Counted from the stretch's first letter, positions 1-10,466 are shown. The stretch: DNA of 64,000 nt from Zerene cesonia (GCF_012273895.1 NC_052126.1:6213218-6277217); one strand, 5' to 3'. Made by a program: numbers and translations. The notes: a model not told the origin generated them from the sequence alone.

Positions 1-687
1 GGTAAAACCTAGTTCTAACTAGAGGTATGCATTCTAACGCGAATCGAACTTCAACAATATATATTCCTGCGTGTAATTTGATGCGTAATAAAAATATGTC
101 TGTGTTTATATATGTCACAAAGTAGGCCAGACATTGAAGTTACACTAACTAAAAGAAAAACCTAAAGAGGAAAAATAAATGAAAATAACTCAACCTAAAC
201 TAAATAATACAAAAGAATAAATAACCTAAGAAGAAATAAGACAATCGATTTGTGAAATATAATATGTGAAATGCATCGGCGCCCGCTACTGAGGGGCAAC
301 TCGCGTATAAGTCTGTTTGTCTGTCAGTTGCCTCGGCCCTTTTCCCCAGGGGCAAGGGGCAAAACATCCGTATCCCATTATATTTATTTATTTATTTTTT
401 TTTTTTTATAAAACTAGAAATCAAGTATAGACCAGAGAGATAATACCGGTTGAAATTTGATGATGATTTCATAATTTTTTTCCCATAAACTAGTTTTTAT
501 GTGACAAGTTATTTCAGTTTGCGTTTTTTAAGTTTTTCCACTTAAAACGTTAAAATTTGATCCGAAACTTGTTAAAATATGATCCGATATGGAGCAAATA
601 CGTATGGTATGGAGCAAAAACGTCTGAGCCACTGGTCTGGCTAGTAGTATACTAAAAATTTCACTTTCTCCTTATATGTATAACTAA

Positions 688-735
688 CTAGCTGCGCCCC
701 GCGGTTTCACCCGCGTAAGTCCGTATCTTATAGGA
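688..735 (-). mobile_element. Non-autonomous Helitron, Lep1-like family A, 3' part (split copy)
   Basis: Starts with CTAG at 688-691 followed by the family's GCGCCCCGCGGTTTCACCCG and reads as the minus-strand 3' end. It is interrupted at 735 by a poly-A retroposon and resumes at 1063-1195. Confidence 0.8.
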
Positions 736-1062
736 ATATATTGTGTGAGCCGAGCACGCTTCGGCATGAATTGGGCCAGCTCGCAACGGGGAAGTACCAC
801 ACCCCCACAGAAAACCGGCGTGAAATAGTGGCATGCCACTGTGTTTCGTGCGGTGAGTGGGGGAGCCGGAGGCCCGTTTCCTTTTCCTCACCCGTCCCAG
901 TCCATTCCTTCTTTCCAGTCGTTAATCCATTCCTTTTCCCTTATCCCAAAAAAGCGGGCAGCGCATTCGCAGAGCGAGCTTTGAGAATGTTCATGGGCGG
1001 TGGTGATCGCTTACCATCAGGCGAACCACCAGCTCAGTTGCCCGCTTCGACATAAAAAAAAA
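736..1062 (+). mobile_element. Poly-A retroposon, family B (SINE-like), full length
   Basis: Begins near GTGTGAGCCGAGCACGCTTC and ends in GACATAAAAAAAAAA. It is inserted in Helitron A with GAATAT repeated on both sides. It is nearly identical to the copy at 12443-12788. The open frames here (for example 741-1055) are by-products of the element. It resembles the Metulj-type SINEs of butterflies by memory only; no A/B box is obvious. Confidence 0.8.
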
Positions 1063-1195
1063 AGAATATCGAGAAAAAAGGTTGCCTATATGTTATTCCA
1101 GTTGTCCAGTTGTCTACGTAGTTTTGCGTGGAAGAGTAACAAACACACACACATCCTTAGAAACTCTCGTAATTATAATATACTAATATTATTAC
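1063..1195 (-). mobile_element. Helitron family A, 5' part (split copy)
   Basis: Continues the copy begun at 688: GTTGCCTATATGTTATTCCAG, a shortened middle, then the region matching CATCCTTACAAACTTTCGCA and the AT-rich start of the element. Confidence 0.75.
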
Positions 1196-1706
1196 TACTA
1201 CAAAATAGACCACACTTAAAAGCTCTTAAAAAAATTAAAATCTGTTTTCTTAACAATTTCCATTGAAATAGTGTGGAAATCACCTGCGCTCGATTTATTG
1301 ATTTTTTAATAGAATACGATGACAGTTGTACTTAGTTTAATGCGTTTACGTTAAGATATAATGGGATTATAAAATATTGAAGATGTATGCGATTATTTTA
1401 ATGGAAATATATTTATAGATATTATATATTATAGATATGGCTTGTTGATATATTTATCTATGAATGCGTATAGTATGTCCTGTTTGTTGTAAAACTAGCC
1501 GATTCCCGTGGTTTTGTCCTTGTTTATCTAGAAAATTAGGGACTTGTATGTATTTATTACGATTTTATAATTAACCTTTTTATCCTATCCTTTAAAATTC
1601 ATCTAAGAATGTGATTGACATGGTTAAGTGAATTTTATTAGAGTTTGTATATTATTAATGAATTGTATGAAGCTTTTATTTTAATACACTTGTATTATAT
1701 AATATC

Positions 1707-1880
1707 CTACTAGCTCTTAACTCGCGGTTTTGCCCGCAAAGTCAAAGGAAAGTACAGTCCGTCCTGGGATTTTCTCCCCATAGTTCACGCTACCAAGGGA
1801 TTTAGTATTTCTCTGTATCAAATTTCATCCATATCGGTTTTAGGGTTTACAAGTGAGGATCAGACAGACAGAGTTATTTA
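1707..1880 (-). mobile_element. Helitron-like element, diverged subfamily
   Basis: CTAG at 1710-1713, CGCGGTTTTGCCCGC next to it, then CAAATTTCATCCATATCGGTT and a CAGACAGACAGAG end. Same plan as family A but with a different interior. Confidence 0.55.
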
Positions 1881-2239
1881 AACAATTATTAGTAGGCTTT
1901 CAATGTAACCTCTACACTGAAATTCCTCAAAATCGCATCAGCCATTTCTCCACCACAACCAACCAACAAACAAACAACCGTTTCATAAAAAAATAGTATT
2001 CTCAAACGCAAAATCATCTCACAGTCACTTAGGGTCTGGATATACGAAAATGCCGTACAATGAACGATGAGTTAAATATAGACGGTCTATTTGAGAAGCA
2101 CTCAAGAGTTAAGTGGCGTTATCGACGTAGCTAGTGAAAGAGAAATAAACGGCGCCGGCGCTTTCTTTGATGTTGAATGCACGTAAAAATATTTCGGAGG
2201 TGTCGTATGCATGTGGGCTAATTTATTGTTTGTGTTATT

Positions 2240-2808
2240 ATTTATTAATAAGAAGCTGTTTACATAGTTGAGTTTAAGGAAAATCGCGTGCGTTGTACTA
2301 ACATCGCAAATAAGTCGCATCAGGTGAGGTTGAGGCGGATAATTATTATTTAATAGTGATGCATGTAACCTTGTAGTACACATTCGAGAAATCCGCATAT
2401 GGGCATAATTATATAAGCTACATTTATGCAGGGCGCAGGCACGAGCTCTTAGCAATACCGCCGGCTCACACGACAGCCCGAGCTTCATCACCAATTCCGC
2501 GCGCTCTCAATGCTCTCCTGAAGGATAACCCAGAATGTGATCTGTTTGCGGATAGATGGGGATCTTTGTTATCGGCATGTCTGAGCTTCTGCGAAAGCTA
2601 CAACTAATCAAATTTCTTTATTTTATATTGTTACTTATATCTGAATGTCATTAATTGTAATTATGTAATGTATTTAATAGTAATTGTGTCATATATATTA
2701 TTTATAAATTTAAGTGAGATGTTATATAATGTAAAATTGATAGTTGATAATTAATGTTATTGGTGTAAAGCCGTTTTAATTATTATAAATAAATAAATAA
2801 ATAAATTA
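2240..2808 (+). pseudogene. Degenerate non-LTR retrotransposon 3' end (reverse-transcriptase ORF C-terminus and UTR)
   Basis: The frame 2377-2607 has no stop until TAA at 2605-2607. It encodes a tail with RRHELLAIPPAHTTARASS followed by a stretch containing LFADRWGSLLSACLSFC, of the sort seen at the end of LINE ORF2 proteins. Upstream the frame is broken by stops and a shift near 2380. An AT-rich 3' UTR ends in four to five tandem TAAA units at about 2787-2806. The opposite-strand frame at 2102-2494 is a shadow. Confidence 0.6.
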
Positions 2809-2841
2809 TGTTAAGGGAACGCTCCGTAATACGTTGGCAGT

Positions 2842-3013
2842 CATTGGCGCGGACGAATACCAACAAGTATTATACTATACCCGTGGCCTCCTCACTCATG
2901 TGGCTCGATGGAACAGAGTGGGGTTTTAATCGGCAGGAATCCGACATAACCTGTGGCTCCTTCCCCGGGAGTCAAGGGTTGCTATGCAAGTTTTCCCCAA
3001 GCACAAAAAAGGT
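2842..3013 (+). mobile_element. Retroelement 3' end, family P, copy 1
   Basis: Matches, over about 150 bp, the reverse complement of 45333-45488: shared blocks include GTGGCTCGATGGAACAGAGTG, GAATCCGACATAACC and TTTTCCCC before a short A run. The 45-kb copy is flanked by a target duplication, so this is a retroposed 3' end; the parent class is not known. Confidence 0.6.
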
Positions 3014-3081
3014 TTGAGAACAACCACTGCATACTTATTGCGTTAGTAAATAAATAAATAACTAAGCTACTTTAAAAAATG

Positions 3082-3180
3082 TAGCATGGTAAAAACCCGT
3101 TTCCATTTCCTCACCCTTCCCGGTCCATACCTTGTTTCCACTTGTCAATCCTACCCTTATCCCTTACTCCTTAAAAGCTA
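3082..3180 (+). mobile_element. Family B retroposon fragment
   Basis: CCCGTTTCCATTTCCTCACC and the following CTTATCCCTTACTCC match the middle of family B; both ends are missing. Confidence 0.5.
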
Positions 3181-3302
3181 TCATGTGTATGTGACTCGCT
3201 AACTTACGTCTTCTCTTAGAATAATTTTTTAGATAAAGCCGATCACCGTGACTGCGAGTAGGAAATATCTGTGATCAAATCGCAGGTGATGTCCATACAA
3301 GA

Positions 3303-3480
3303 AATAAATTATAAATTAAAAACTTTTTAACGGATTTTAAACGCGATTTATTCATTATATTATTAACCCGACGTTTCGAACACTTTACAGCGAGCGTGGT
3401 CACGGGGAGACTGACCACGCTCGCTGTAAAGTTTTTAATTTCTAAATGTATAATACTCGCGTAAAATCAAGAAAATACTA
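3303..3480. mobile_element. Long inverted-repeat element, family C, partly deleted
   Basis: Left arm CGGATTTTAAACGCGATTTA ... CGACGTTTCGAACACTTTACAG ... GTGGTCACGGGGA followed at once by the start of the complementary arm. The second arm is cut short at a repeated AAAGT, so most of it has been lost. Other copies are at 22229, 25465 and 44840. Confidence 0.75.
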
Positions 3481-3769
3481 AGAAATAATTTGTTCGATCG
3501 TGTTTCGTTCTTGATAAATAGATTTTCCAATACACAAATTAATTGCAAACGTTTTTTTGAGATGACCGTTCAAAGCCTCATAATATGCATTAGTATAGAT
3601 ACAAACGTCCTCAAAAAAATTCTCCCTTCCATTTTCTTTTAACACACTATGTAGGTTTATGTATAATAAGATATTATTATTTATATAGTGTATATGTGTA
3701 TGTATATTTATTTTATATATGTGTATGTTGTATGTAAATTTTTAGAATGTAGTTTTTTTATTTGTTATA

Positions 3770-3947
3770 TTTGCTTTGCTTTTTATCTACCTCCTTTTAA
3801 ATTATGTTGCTATCTATATTTAAGTTGGTTGCCTGGTAGAGATCACTTATAAGTGATAAGGCCGCCTTCTGTGCTGTATCTCCTTTTTTTAGTATAAGTT
3901 TTTGTATTTTGTTGGCAGCACAATAAAGTGTTTAAATAAATAAACGA
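3770..3947 (+). mobile_element. LINE 3' tail, family M
   Basis: GTTGCCTGGTAGAGATCACT ... GATAAGGCCGCC ... AATAAAGTGTTTAAATAAATAAA, a tail typical of lepidopteran non-LTR elements. A second, more diverged copy lies at 61440-61575. Confidence 0.6.
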
Positions 3948-4217
3948 TGTCGCGAGCCAGAACCTAGTATCGATCAGAAGCAATACGTATTTTCCGATTG
4001 TTTACTAAATGCAAAACAGTCGCTCGACGCCGGATATGAATCCCATTCGAGTCCCATTTGAATCCCATTGCCGCTAGTGTTTGAGTCCTTGAGTATCTCA
4101 TATAAATGGGATTATGTTTGCTTTGGGCTGTGAAATATTAATTTAAAACGTTAGATACATCACGCTATTGAAGTTTTCGTTACTGGTTATTATTTATTCG
4201 TTACTACTCGTTGCTTG

Positions 4218-4325
4218 TTATTAACAATAAGTTCGACCCGGCTTCGCTCGTGGTGCATATATAGCCGGAGTTGCTCAGTCAAGATGCAGCTTTTTAATGG
4301 TTAAAGAACTTATCATAGTGTATTT
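4218..4325 (-). mobile_element. Helitron-like fragment, family H
   Basis: GACCCGGCTTCGCTCGTGG, ATATATAGCC and GATGCAGCTTTTTAATGG match copies at 13264 and 43886. Confidence 0.5.
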
Positions 4326-4329
4326 AATT

Positions 4330-5430
4330 TTGCCTAACTGTTAGATCCAATAAAATTCCCTATTTCTTAACTTCGTAAAATATATGCCGATGACGTCACA
4401 GATGTCGTAGGAGCGATTCTATTTTTAGTTGAATCACATTGTTCCGCATTCTCATGTAATATTATAATTACTATCCAATTTATATTACATACAAGTATGT
4501 AAAATTTGGTTCTTTGTAAGATATCCTTATTGACTCTTCTGTTTAGAAGACTGCTTTTTTATTTCTTTCCGAATCTAAGCAATATAAATAATTGTTTTGT
4601 CAAGAAGATAGCGTATAAGTAAATTAATCATAGTAACCAAAAACCATAATATTAATTTAAAATACATATATTGAAATATAATAAAATACAAAAATATAAG
4701 AAATACATTGCAAAATATACTATATATTATAAAAAAAATAATGTTTGGTTGAGGTTGGCATAAGCTGGCCGATGTTGGACCAATATTCCAATGTTCGTCC
4801 TGGACATTAAGATGTTAAAAAGAATTGAAATAACGTTTGTTTTTCTGAAAAGAAGAAAAACAAGTAAATAATAAGTTCAGAAATGCCAATTTTAAATGTA
4901 GTGTCAGTCAGTTACTCAAAAAATCAAATAGAGTTTATGTTAGAGGAAGTTAAAGCGATGTACTGCTTCTTGCAAGAAAAACTGTGTACGTAACACAGTT
5001 ATTAGAAAAATGCTGTTCTAAAGATCAATTGTGGCCTCTAAAGGTTACTCAGCTTTAAAGGCTAAATATTTCCAAGTCACTGATTATTTATTACATTTTA
5101 TTTGTGAATGTTAGTGAAAATCAATAATCTAATTGAAAGCAATCCAGACAAGACCATTTTAATTAGCTTAGTTTTTAAGTTTATTGCCTGTTAAATATTA
5201 TTAAAAAACTAAATTAAACGTAAAGAAGTCATAACTTACAGGTGATGCTGCTATCATTCATGTAATAGCTACAATTATTTCAATGTTTAGCTATTTCATT
5301 AACAAGCGTATTTGATGTTAGCGGTGCATCGTCCAACATAGCCCAACGTATTGGCCCAACATTTGCAGCTAAAAGTAAACAGACAAAATGCATAGATAAA
5401 ATTAGAATATATAAAAAATATTAAGGTTTG
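4330..5430. other. Intergenic, AT-rich; 3' flank of the repetitive gene
   Basis: No gene or clear repeat seen. A perfect CRE-type palindrome TGACGTCA is at 4391-4398. Confidence 0.5.
5180..5185 (-). terminator. Candidate polyadenylation signal AATAAA
   Basis: AATAAA on the minus strand, about 250 bp past the stop codon of the repetitive-protein gene. A second copy lies at 5087-5092. In AT-rich DNA this motif is common, so the assignment is weak. Confidence 0.35.
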
Positions 5431-5437
5431 CAAGTTT

Positions 5438-7139
5438 TTAACGCCTTGCGCCTTGACCGTAGCCAGAGGCACCAGAGGCTCCAGCGTTGCCACTGTAGCC
5501 AGCTGTACCACGGTTGGCACCGCTATATCCACCGGCACCGTGGCTGCCGACCCCACTGTAGCCACTCGCACCCTCACTGCCGTAACCAGTATTAGAAGCA
5601 CCAGCAGTATGTCCGCTAGCACCACGGTATCCACCAGCACCGTGGCTTCCGAGCCCACTGTAGCCACTGGCACCTTCATTGCCAGACGCGCCAGTGCCAG
5701 AAGACCCGCTATATCCAGCGCCAGAGGCACCTGCACCATGTCCACTGTATCCTGCAGCGCCATGGCTACCGGCTCCGCTGTATCCACTGGCACCCTCACT
5801 GCCATAAGCCCCAGCACCAGAAGCACCAGCATTGCGGCTGCTAGCACCACTATAGCCACCGGCTCCATGGCTTCCGAGCCCACTGTAGCCACTGGCATCT
5901 TCGTTGCCCGACGCACCAGCGCCAGAAGACNNNNNNNNNNTGGCCACTGTGCCCTGCAGCGCCATGGCTACCAGCTCCACTGTATCCTCTGGCACCCTCG
6001 TTGCCATAAGCCTCAGCACCAGAAGCACCAGCATTGCGGCTGCTAGCACCACTGTAGCCACCGGCTCCAAGGCTTCCGAGCCCACTGTAGCCACTGGCAC
6101 CTTCGTTTCCAGATAAACCAGCACCAGAAGAACCACTGTACCCTGCGCCAGATGCACCAGCACCTTGGCCGCTGTAGCCAACTGATCCATGGCTGCCAGC
6201 TCCACTATATCCACTGGCGCCTTCACCGGCACCTGAAGCCCCGACACCACGACCGCTGAAGCTTCCAGCACCATGACTACCGACTCCTACGTAACCGCTG
6301 GCTCCCTCACTACCAGACGCACCCGCACCAGAAGCACCAGCATTGCGACTGCTGGCACCATATCCACTAGCGCCATGCGCACCTTCACCGCTGGACACAC
6401 CGGCACCAACACCACGATAGGCACCACTCTGGCCACCTGCACCGCTTCCAACCCCACTGTAACCGTCTTCACTGCCATACCCCCCAGAGACGCCAGCGTT
6501 TTCCCCGCTTCTAGAATGAGCACCATATCTACCGACTCCAGCGCCATATCCACCAACACCAGCACCATATCCACCAACACCAGCACTATATCCACCGCTT
6601 CCAGCACCATAAGCACCGCTTAAATCTTGACCGCCCGCGCCTCTATTTCCATAACCAGCGGCTAAACCGGCCAACCCTGCAGCGCTGCCACTCAAGCCCT
6701 GATGACTCAGCCCAGATCCTGCGCCGCTGCCAGCGGAGTACGCGTTGACATCTTCATCCGCATTGCGAGGTGCGAAGTATGGCCGTCCATACGGATAGCC
6801 GAAGTTAGGATACCCGTGGCCTCTAGCTCTGTATCTTAGCCTGTACTTGGCACGTTCATCCAACGCTGTGTAGTAACCACTGCGGCTAGCCGCTTCATCC
6901 TCGCTGGATCCTTGGCCATACGCTTCAGAGCCGACGTGGCCACTGCGTCCGGCCTGACCAGACTCTTGGCTTGCGTCTTGACCAGCGCGTTGGTGTGCTG
7001 CCTGCAACGATTGGCTCGCTTCCCCAGCGTTCGCGTCCGAGGCTAAAATCGCAGAGATGATCGCGTCATGTTTTACTTTATTACTGATGTTTCCATTGAC
7101 GGCGAAGCAAAGCAGCAGAACCAAATATAACGGAGACAT
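5438..7139 (-). CDS. Secreted Gly/Ala/Ser/Tyr-rich repetitive structural protein (silk-, cuticle- or eggshell-like)
   Basis: The ATG is at 7137-7139 and the stop at 5438-5440. The first 16 residues are hydrophobic (LYLVLLLCFAVNG) and look like a signal peptide, probably cleaved after Gly16. A mildly charged linker follows, rich in Ala, Ser and Gln, then a basic aromatic stretch near residues 95-130 (RYRARGHGYPNFGYPYG). After about residue 135 the protein is almost only Gly, Ala, Ser and Tyr, with motifs such as GASGYSG, GSHGAGGYSG and ASSRNAGASGA. No Cys is seen after the signal peptide. The last part repeats with a period of 75 residues (225 bp). A 10-N gap at 5931-5940 breaks the frame; with a gap of 33 nt the frame is restored and the protein would be 574 residues. 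Such composition is typical of extracellular fibre or matrix proteins; which tissue it serves cannot be seen. The coding part is uninterrupted, but an intron in the 5' UTR is likely. Confidence 0.85.
5631..6175 (-). repeat. In-gene tandem repeat, 225-bp unit, about 2.5 copies, with assembly gap
   Basis: The motif reading GAGCCCACTGTAGCCACTGG on the plus strand starts at 5651, 5876 and 6078. The first spacing is 225 bp. The second is 202 bp but includes the 10 N; replacing 10 by 33 gives exactly 225. Units share GASGYSGLGS(H/L)GAGGYSG, then ASSRNAGASGA in the two upstream units, and GYSGAGSHGAAG. Confidence 0.85.
5931..5940. other. Assembly gap (10 N) inside the repetitive gene
   Basis: Ten N. 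The frame on the two sides differs, so ten is a placeholder. By comparison with the next unit the missing part encodes about eleven residues. Confidence 0.95.
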
Positions 7140-7147
7140 GATGCAGC

Positions 7148-7162
7148 ACTGGAAATGAAGGA
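7148..7162 (-). promoter_or_regulatory. Probable 3' splice site in the 5' UTR of the repetitive-protein gene
   Basis: On the minus strand a pyrimidine-rich run ends in CATTTCCAG (AG at 7149-7150), and nine bases later comes the start ATG. This would place a non-coding first exon upstream, with an intron that carries the Helitron fragment at 7188-7310. It is an inference from sequence; no donor was chosen. Confidence 0.4.
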
Positions 7163-7187
7163 TTGCTGTTCATATTTCATACAAATT

Positions 7188-7310
7188 ACTATTAATATTA
7201 TCAATGCGAAAGTGATAAGTCTGTCGTGTCTTCACGTTCTAAACTACAGAAACGATGTGGATGAAATTTGGTACCAAGATAGCTTGAGACCTGAGATAAG
7301 ACATGAGATA
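7188..7310 (+). mobile_element. Helitron fragment (A-like) directly upstream of the repetitive gene
   Basis: ACTATTAATATTATCAATGCG, TTCACGTTCTAAACTAC and GATGAAATTTGGTACC follow the 5' half of family A. It begins about 50 bp upstream of the start codon of the minus-strand gene; the 3' half is lost. Confidence 0.65.
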
Positions 7311-8154
7311 TTATAACAGAAATCCCATAAAAATGGGAACTATATTCTTCTTTACCATGCAGGCGCCAAGAAACTAAATCGCCTTCAAAAAGTCATACTT
7401 ACTTACTGATTGGCGCAATGACCCAAAGCGACAACTCTTGGCCTCCGACAAAGTGTCATAACTAAAATTTAAATGTGACGACATGGTTGGCACTTTCCTT
7501 CAAATGAAATAAGAATCATAAAAAGTTTACCCAGTACAAAGGTGTAACAATTAACAACCTATATATATATATATATAACCTGAAAATATGAAAACTAATC
7601 AGCAATACCCTGCCATGTCGGTTGTCCCATTTAAGTTTGGTCTAGTATTGACAATTGAAGGCCGTTTAAGGAGACCAAAAATAATTATTGAAGTTATATT
7701 CCAAATGATTGCTTACCCTTCACCTCCACAGAGCTAGCTGCGGCAGAATGCTTCCGAAACAAACAAAATCACTTTTATATTAGCGAAAATTAATTCCCGT
7801 AAATATAATTTGACATATTTTTATTTATATTTTGTTACGATTAACATTAACACGATGTAACTAATTTGTAAAGGCGGTTATAATTAAGGAATTTTATTGT
7901 AAGTGTTAAATGGACGAGCGATTGGAACGTAACGGCTTTTCGTATGGTTCGACGCTGTGCAGTGGTTAACGGGTTTGGAATGCTGTGAATAAAATAGGGA
8001 ATTCGATAGCTACGGAACTCACAACTGTAGCAAACTTGAATTGAATTAGATTAGATCACTAGGTCACTGTTATTAAATATAACATTTATGAATAAGAAAT
8101 TCGGGCTGAGTTTTTATTTGTATACGTATAATCCTTATTTATATAAATTACGTG
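7311..8154. other. Intergenic, no gene seen
   Basis: AT-rich DNA; a short (AT) microsatellite at about 7559-7577. Nothing else recognised. Confidence 0.5.
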
Positions 8155-8314
8155 TCACGTTGTTAGTCCGCGATGCACTCCTAAACTACTCAACCGATTG
8201 TAATGAAATTAGCCCACCATGTGCAGTTTGATACAACTTAAAAGATAGGATAGTTTATATACTATTTTAATTACGATAAATGACTACCCGGGTGAAGCCG
8301 GGGCGTGCAGCTAG
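8155..8314 (+). mobile_element. Helitron-like element, family J
   Basis: AACCGATTGTAATGAAATTA, CATGTGCAGTTTGAT, CCCGGGTGAAGCCGGGGCGT then CTAG at 8311-8314. The reverse copy is at 21257-21450. Confidence 0.65.
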
Positions 8315-8639
8315 ACGCTAGTAACTATATAAAATTAATAAACACTTGAACAAAAAAAGACAGCCAAAGGTCTTGAGTCACTCTATTCTCAATTCACTGC
8401 AGGCCTTCTATGATTTAGGATACTCAAGTGGACAAAAAAAACGCAGCGTTTCAAACGCTTTTTCACGCCTTATCACCGTGAACATTACGATAATACATGG
8501 TGTATTTATCGTTATGAATTGGTTAATTGTTTTTATTGAATTACATTTGAAAACTATGAAATGAAAGAAAGTATTCAATGAACGTATGGCAATTTTCTTA
8601 AAAAACAAAGAAATACATTTTTATTAACTTTTATTACTG

Positions 8640-8787
8640 GTTGTGCCTCGCGGTTTCGTCCACGTCGTTCTTGATGATATAGCCTATAGCTTTCTTCAAT
8701 AAATGGTTTATTCAACACATAAATTATCCCGATATTTCTACGGGATACGGCCTTAAGCGGGTAAAACCGCGAGGCGCAGCTAGTAAT
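8640..8787. mobile_element. Two Helitron 3' ends back to back
   Basis: Begins with the minus-strand 3' end (GCCTCGCGGTTTCGTCC) and ends with the plus-strand 3' end (AACCGCGAGGCGCAGCTAG). The interior mixes family F and family A blocks, so it is a rearranged or chimeric copy. Confidence 0.55.
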
Positions 8788-8968
8788 ATTATAAATGTGA
8801 AAGTTTTTTATTTGTATGTTTGTCCGTCAATTACGCTGAAATTACAGAACAGATTTTGATGAAATTTGGTTACGAGTTGACTTGGGTGATAGGATGTTTT
8901 TTATGCCATTTAAATGCTCCCTTGGGACACAACAAGAGTCTTAATATCCGGGCGAAGCCGGGTCTAGT
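8788..8968 (+). mobile_element. Helitron-like element, family E
   Basis: ATAAATGTGAAAG, ACGCTGAAATTACAGAACAG, TTTGATGAAATTTGGTTACG, GACTTGGGTGATAGGATG, ATATCCGGGCGAAGCCGGG and CTAG at the end. It abuts the rearranged copy before it. Confidence 0.7.
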
Positions 8969-9323
8969 TGGACTGTATTTTTTTTTACTTTATTACTAGA
9001 TATTTCCGTGGCTTTTCAATCGATTCTTTTTATGTTTGATTTGAAATTGTTGTCATTTAGTCCCATTTTAGAATGTAGAGCAGTCCCTCCCTTCCCAAGG
9101 ACATGTGACCTTTAGAAAATACTTTTTTGATAAGTTCGATTATTGATATGGGCTATTCCATACATTAATCTTAAGACAGACCTAGCCCACGCTTACGAAA
9201 CTTAGACGAAACTAACAATTGTTTAACGTCATAATATAATAACATGTAATATTTAGTCAATAGGGTGGGAATAGCTATTTTTAAAATAATTTACCAAAAA
9301 GTGCATAGGCTTTGTATAAACTA

Positions 9324-9470
9324 CTAGCGGTCCGCCCCGGCTTCGCCCGTCTATAGCCTTCCTAAATAAATAGGCTATCTAACACTGAAAGAATTACCAT
9401 TTACCAGTAGTTCCTGAGATGAGTGCGTTCAGACAAACAAACAAACAGACTCTTCAACTTTATAATATCA
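9324..9470 (-). mobile_element. Helitron-like element, family F
   Basis: CTAG at 9324-9327, CGGTCCGCCCCGGCTTCGCC, CTGAAAGAATT, AGTAGTTCCTGAGAT, AAACAAACAAAC and an AT-rich end. An A precedes the CTAG, as expected for A/T insertion. Confidence 0.7.
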
Positions 9471-10015
9471 ATATAAATTTAATTGTTATAACACTAACTT
9501 CTGGTAACATTTTGGAAAGCGTCTACTTCTTTGATATTATCATGGTTTTATTTACCAAAAAAAAATAAAACAATAAATCATCAACAGTACTGCAAAACCC
9601 CTCAAATATCACAATTAAATCCATACGCAATATCGGCGAGCCCTTCACACCTAACGATATCGGATGCACCGTGTCGGATCGTAACCCGGGAGGCGGTCGT
9701 GGGAACGTCGGCCGTGACGGATCCGACACGTGATCTTGATGAATATTGATGCGGTCGCTAATTAGTGTGCAGTTTTGAGTATTCGGAGCAAATGTTGTGG
9801 TTTCTATGGGACTCTAGTGCTACAGATATCTTGTTTATTTGTTATAATAATAACAAAAAATAATTAAATACTTAATAATAATAATCTTACAGGTAAAATA
9901 TTATTTTATCAGATTCACCTGTATGCCTGTATGTTCGTGTGGTAACGACTCCTTTAGACTTGATTTTAACTCGTTTAAACGGTTTTAATTCTAGTTATGT
10001 ATTGTAAGGTAGATT
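9471..10015. other. Intergenic with a GC-rich hairpin patch
   Basis: Mostly unique DNA. 9630-9735 is GC-rich and carries an 11-bp perfect inverted repeat (CGTGTCGGATC at 9670-9680, its complement at 9720-9730). About 9905-9985 shares a repeat with 29155-29240 (TTCACCTGTATG ... CTCCTTTAGACT). Confidence 0.5.
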
Positions 10016-10185
10016 GCAGAACTTGACAAGAGGAACAAAGGAAAAGGTTGGGAAAGGAAAAGGATATGGGCCTCTGACCATCCACCGAACGAAACACAGC
10101 AGTATGCTATTTCACGCCGATCTTCTGTGGGGGTATGGTACTTCCCCGGTGCGAGCTGGCCCAATTCGTGTCGACTACCATCTAT
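10016..10185 (-). mobile_element. Family B retroposon, 3'-truncated
   Basis: Reads on the minus strand from GTCGACACGAATTGGGCC through CACGGCGTGAAATAGCATAC-type sequence to the CCTTTTCC block, and stops before the hairpin and tail. Confidence 0.65.
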
Positions 10186-10466
10186 AAAATATGTATGTGT
10201 ATCCATTTGCCTAAGGTTTTTCAAAACGATAAAATCGATTTTAATGCGGCTACCATTGCGACGATAGCAAAGTACTGAGAAAAATCGAAAATATATATAA
10301 CATTTGGTTATATATAACATGAACGAAGCAGCTAGTGGGTAATAAAATGTATAATGTAAGAATATGAGCATAGTTGAATTACAGATGCTTTTAAGGAAAT
10401 TGTCTGAGGTGCGTCCCTTGGCGGTATTTACACTCGCGAGCTATATTCATGGTACACTCTATTATC

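Noticed and set aside
2102..2494. Minus-strand frame of 130 codons
   Set aside because: Opposite strand of the LINE remnant, whose plus-strand frame carries the recognisable tail.
5453..6623. Long plus-strand open frames rich in Thr, Ser and Ala opposite the repetitive gene
   Set aside because: They mirror the GC-rich repeats of the minus-strand gene and have no start context or signal of their own.
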